From contig LBVV01000017.1 in the NCBI GenBank assembly GCA_000993275.1, positions 1 to 43,763 on the forward strand: a DNA stretch of 43,763 nucleotides, read 5' to 3'. This stretch comes from a candidate division CPR2 bacterium GW2011_GWC2_39_10. GTDB lineage: Bacteria; Patescibacteriota; CPR2. Positions 41,643-43,763 of the stretch are shown piece after piece; within the stretch, counting starts at the first letter, position 1, and each line of letters begins with the position of its first letter. Below the pieces are notes generated by a model. The model was given only the letters and a program-made list of their open reading frames with translations. It ran no database searches and was not told the DNA's origin. Both the position numbers and the translations under genes were made by a program.

Positions 41643-41754
41643 AGTCTTCTCTCCTATATTTTCCGAATAGAGGGTCTAACCCTTTTAGATCATAATACCT
41701 TCTCTTGGGTTAATATTATTGGTAATATGTTTAGAGGAAGACTTTAAATAGGAG
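41643..41754 (+). promoter_or_regulatory. Structured gap-pgk spacer, possible leader RNA
   Basis: AGTCTTCTCT (41643-41652) can pair with AGAGGAAGACT (41733-41743, one bulged G), closing a domain that holds the hairpin GGGTCTAACCC (41672-41682) and an alternative partner GGGTT (about 41707-41711). The GGAG ribosome site of pgk follows at once (41751-41754). No known riboswitch class was recognised. Confidence 0.35.
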
Positions 41755-41760
41755 ATTTTA

Positions 41761-42939
41761 ATGAAGGTTATTTCAGACATTAAAGATTATGATTTAAAAA
41801 ATGCTAAGGTTTTAGTAAGGGTTGATTATGACGTAAAGATGGAAAACGGCAAAGTAATTAGCGATAACAGAATGAAGGCGAGCCTAGATACAATTAAATA
41901 TTTAAGAGAAAAAGGAGCAAAACTAATTTTAATGTCGCATCTTGGTCGGCCGGACGGAAAAGCAGTTAAAGAAATGTCTTTGCTGCCGGTTGCCGAGCAT
42001 TTGGCGGAAATTTTGGGGGTTAACGTATCTTTTGCGCCTGATATTATGTCGGAGCAGACGAAGAAAATGATTGACGTTTTGGATAACGGTGATATTTTAC
42101 TGCTGGAAAATTTAAGATACTATGCCGGTGAAGAGGGAAATGATGAAGAATTTGCCAAGAGGTTATCGTCATTTGCCAACATCTATGTTAACGATGCTTT
42201 TGCCACTTCGCACAGGGCTCATGCCTCCATGGATGCCGTGCCGCGTATTTTAGACAACAGTTATGCCGGTTTTCAGCTTCAGCGTGAGGTTGAAAATTTA
42301 TCCAAAATAACCGATAACCCCAAAAGACCGCTTGTTGCTATTATCGGCGGCAAAAAAGTTTCGGATAAAGTGAAAGTTTTAGAAAACTTCTTAAAATTTG
42401 TGGATATTATTTTAGTGGGAGGCGGAGCCGCTAATGTATTTTTAGCTTCTCAAGATTATGAAATTGGCGATTCTTTTGTGGAAGATGATTTATTAGATTT
42501 TGCCGATGATTTGCTTTCGAAAGCTGAAAGTATGGGAGTGCAAATAATAATTCCAAGTGATGTTGTTGTTGCTAAAAAAGTTGATAACGGTCAAAAAACA
42601 GAAACAAAAGATGTGGTTGAAGTTGATAAGGATGACATTATTGTAGACATAGGACCGGAAACAGTAGAAAGTTTTAAAGAGCCAATTGAATTTGCCGGCA
42701 CAATCGTTTGGAACGGTCCTTTAGGTATTTTTGAGTTTGAAAATTTTAAAAAAGGCAATGATTCCGTGGCTGAGCTAATAGCGGATTCCGGCGCATTTAC
42801 CTTAATTGGTGGCGGTGACACTATTGCCGGTCTGCCCAAAGGCCTAAAAGAAAAGTATAGCTACATGTCTACAGCCGGAGGGGCAACTTTAGACTTTCTG
42901 GCCGGAAAAAAACTGCCGGGAATAGAAGCAGTGAAATAA
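41761..42939 (+). CDS. pgk: Phosphoglycerate kinase
   Basis: A 392-residue PGK that makes ATP from 1,3-bisphosphoglycerate. It has VLVRVDYDVKMENGKV and SDNRMKASLDTI at the substrate site, LMSHLGRPDG (about 59-68), LLENLRYYAGEE, YVNDAFATSHRAHAS (about 142-156), VAIIGGKKVSDK, and the C-terminal GGGDTIAGLPK and STAGGATLDFLAGK. All usual motifs are present. AGGAG precedes ATG. It lies between gap and tpiA. Confidence 0.98.
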   Translation: MKVISDIKDYDLKNAKVLVRVDYDVKMENGKVISDNRMKASLDTIKYLREKGAKLILMSHLGRPDGKAVKEMSLLPVAEHLAEILGVNVSFAPDIMSEQTKKMIDVLDNGDILLLENLRYYAGEEGNDEEFAKRLSSFANIYVNDAFATSHRAHASMDAVPRILDNSYAGFQLQREVENLSKITDNPKRPLVAIIGGKKVSDKVKVLENFLKFVDIILVGGGAANVFLASQDYEIGDSFVEDDLLDFADDLLSKAESMGVQIIIPSDVVVAKKVDNGQKTETKDVVEVDKDDIIVDIGPETVESFKEPIEFAGTIVWNGPLGIFEFENFKKGNDSVAELIADSGAFTLIGGGDTIAGLPKGLKEKYSYMSTAGGATLDFLAGKKLPGIEAVK

Positions 42940-42954
42940 TTTCCTAAGGAAATT

Positions 42955-43024
42955 ATAAATAACGATAAACAAATAACAAAAAACAGTTTTTATTGCTTAT
43001 TGTTCATTGTTTTTTGTTTATTAA
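42955..43024. repeat. Heptamer array (10 units) between pgk and tpiA
   Basis: Ten 7-bp units in phase: ATAAATA, ACGATAA, ACAAATA, ACAAAAA, ACAGTTT, then the opposed arm TTATTGC, TTATTGT, TCATTGT, TTTTTGT, TTATTAA. The arms are approximate reverse complements around 42988. The tpiA promoter (TACTAT near 43035-43040) begins directly after it. Confidence 0.6.
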
Positions 43025-43068
43025 ATGAGTGATATACTATTTATAGAATATAACTTGTGAGGGTCATT

Positions 43069-43763
43069 ATGAAACATAAACTTATTGTTGGTAATTGGAA
43101 GATGCACGGAATAATTCCCGAGGCATCTATAATGATCGAAAAGCTAAAAAAAGAGCTGGGCGAGGTTAAAAAAACAGAAGTCGTTATTTGTCCGCCTTTT
43201 GTAGATCTTATGTCGGCTGACGAATCCGTAAAGGGAACAAATTTAAAGCTGGGTGCTCAAAATGTTTTTTGGGAAGAAGAAGGACCATATACAGGCGAAA
43301 TTTCTCCATTAATGCTAAAAGGGCTGTGCAAATACGTTATTGTTGGTCATTCCGAGCGAAGAATATATTTAGGCGAGACTGATAAAATGATAGCTAAAAA
43401 AGCGGCTGCATGTGTTAGACACGAACTAACTCCAATTCTTTGTGTTGGGGATTCCTTGCAAGATTTTGCGGAGGGTTTTTCTAAAGTAACCATACTTTCA
43501 CAGTTGCAGGCCGGAGTGAACCTGCTTACCGCCGACGAAGTGAGGAAGATTGTCATTGCTTATGAACCTGTTTGGGCAATTGGAACGGGTAAAAGCTGCA
43601 CGCCTCATAAAGCGGCGGAGGTTGTAAGAGACATAAAACACACTATCGGCGAAATGTTTGGCAAAGAAGCGTCAGACAAAATTAGGGTACTTTACGGCGG
43701 AAGCGTTAAAGCTAAAAATTCCAACGATTATTTTGAATTTCCGGAAGTTGACGGCTTGCTGGT
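43069..43763 (+). CDS. tpiA: Triosephosphate isomerase (partial, runs off window)
   Basis: The first 231 codons of TIM, which interconverts dihydroxyacetone phosphate and glyceraldehyde-3-phosphate. It has LIVGNWKMH (Lys at the active site), LGAQNVFWEEEGPYTGEIS, the catalytic His in VIVGHSERR (about 97), ILCVGDSL, the catalytic Glu in IAYEPVWAIGTGK (about 167) and LYGGSVKAKN. Bacterial TIM is about 250 residues, so some 20 residues lie beyond the window. GAGGG precedes ATG. It completes the gap-pgk-tpiA cluster. Confidence 0.97.
   Translation, partial: MKHKLIVGNWKMHGIIPEASIMIEKLKKELGEVKKTEVVICPPFVDLMSADESVKGTNLKLGAQNVFWEEEGPYTGEISPLMLKGLCKYVIVGHSERRIYLGETDKMIAKKAAACVRHELTPILCVGDSLQDFAEGFSKVTILSQLQAGVNLLTADEVRKIVIAYEPVWAIGTGKSCTPHKAAEVVRDIKHTIGEMFGKEASDKIRVLYGGSVKAKNSNDYFEFPEVDGLL

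Overview
The window looks like part of a genome from the Candidate Phyla Radiation (Patescibacteria), most likely a Microgenomates- or WWE3-like lineage. This is inferred from gene style, not from a database match. The DNA is AT-rich and genes are densely packed. Many products are small membrane or secreted proteins with Thr/Pro linkers, and there is a membrane-anchored Clp ATPase, a pilin-like protein and a basic glycolytic set. UGA acts as a stop (several ATGA overlaps), so the code is standard, not the UGA=Gly code of Gracilibacteria/Absconditabacteria.

Layout. 0-5 kb: small membrane proteins and a membrane-tethered Clp-like ATPase coupled to a membrane partner. 5-9 kb: two cell-surface proteins, then a GT2 glycosyltransferase/FAD oxidoreductase pair. 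9-17 kb: an envelope region with an acyltransferase/deacetylase fusion, an Ig-like/C39-peptidase-like surface protein, a pilin-like Gly-rich protein and a GT39-like glycosyltransferase. 17-24 kb: SpeH-like AdoMet decarboxylase, trpS, a pseudo-phosphatase/propeller membrane protein and a UvrD-like helicase/nuclease with a disturbed 5' end. 24-29 kb: small metabolic and transport genes and gpmI. 29-38.6 kb: an accessory region with gene scars, a PEP-swivel protein, tRNA-Glu(TTC), metG and a tight five-gene operon (PLP decarboxylase, APS-kinase-like, beta-propeller, nucleotidyltransferase-like, CobD-like aminotransferase). 38.7-43.8 kb: two surface proteins and the gap-pgk-tpiA cluster, with tpiA cut by the window end.

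The most unusual content is in the non-coding DNA. (1) Several miniature inverted-repeat elements are present. Three share the end GTAACTGCTCAC and are flanked by perfect 8-bp target duplications. One supplies the stop codon of a gene, and an unrelated one sits in frame inside the same gene. The short interior hairpins are shared between elements with different ends. (2) Four intergenic spacers are phase-locked arrays of degenerate 7-bp units, up to 24 units long, built as two opposed arms. (3) At least five genes have a -10-like hexamer exactly 6 nt before ATG and no Shine-Dalgarno sequence, which points to leaderless mRNAs.

The five-gene operon at 33.7-38.6 kb has a textbook promoter and about ten times fewer CCGG tetramers than neighbouring core genes. 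It is the best candidate for an acquired, undescribed metabolic system. Its chemistry is inferred only from family membership.
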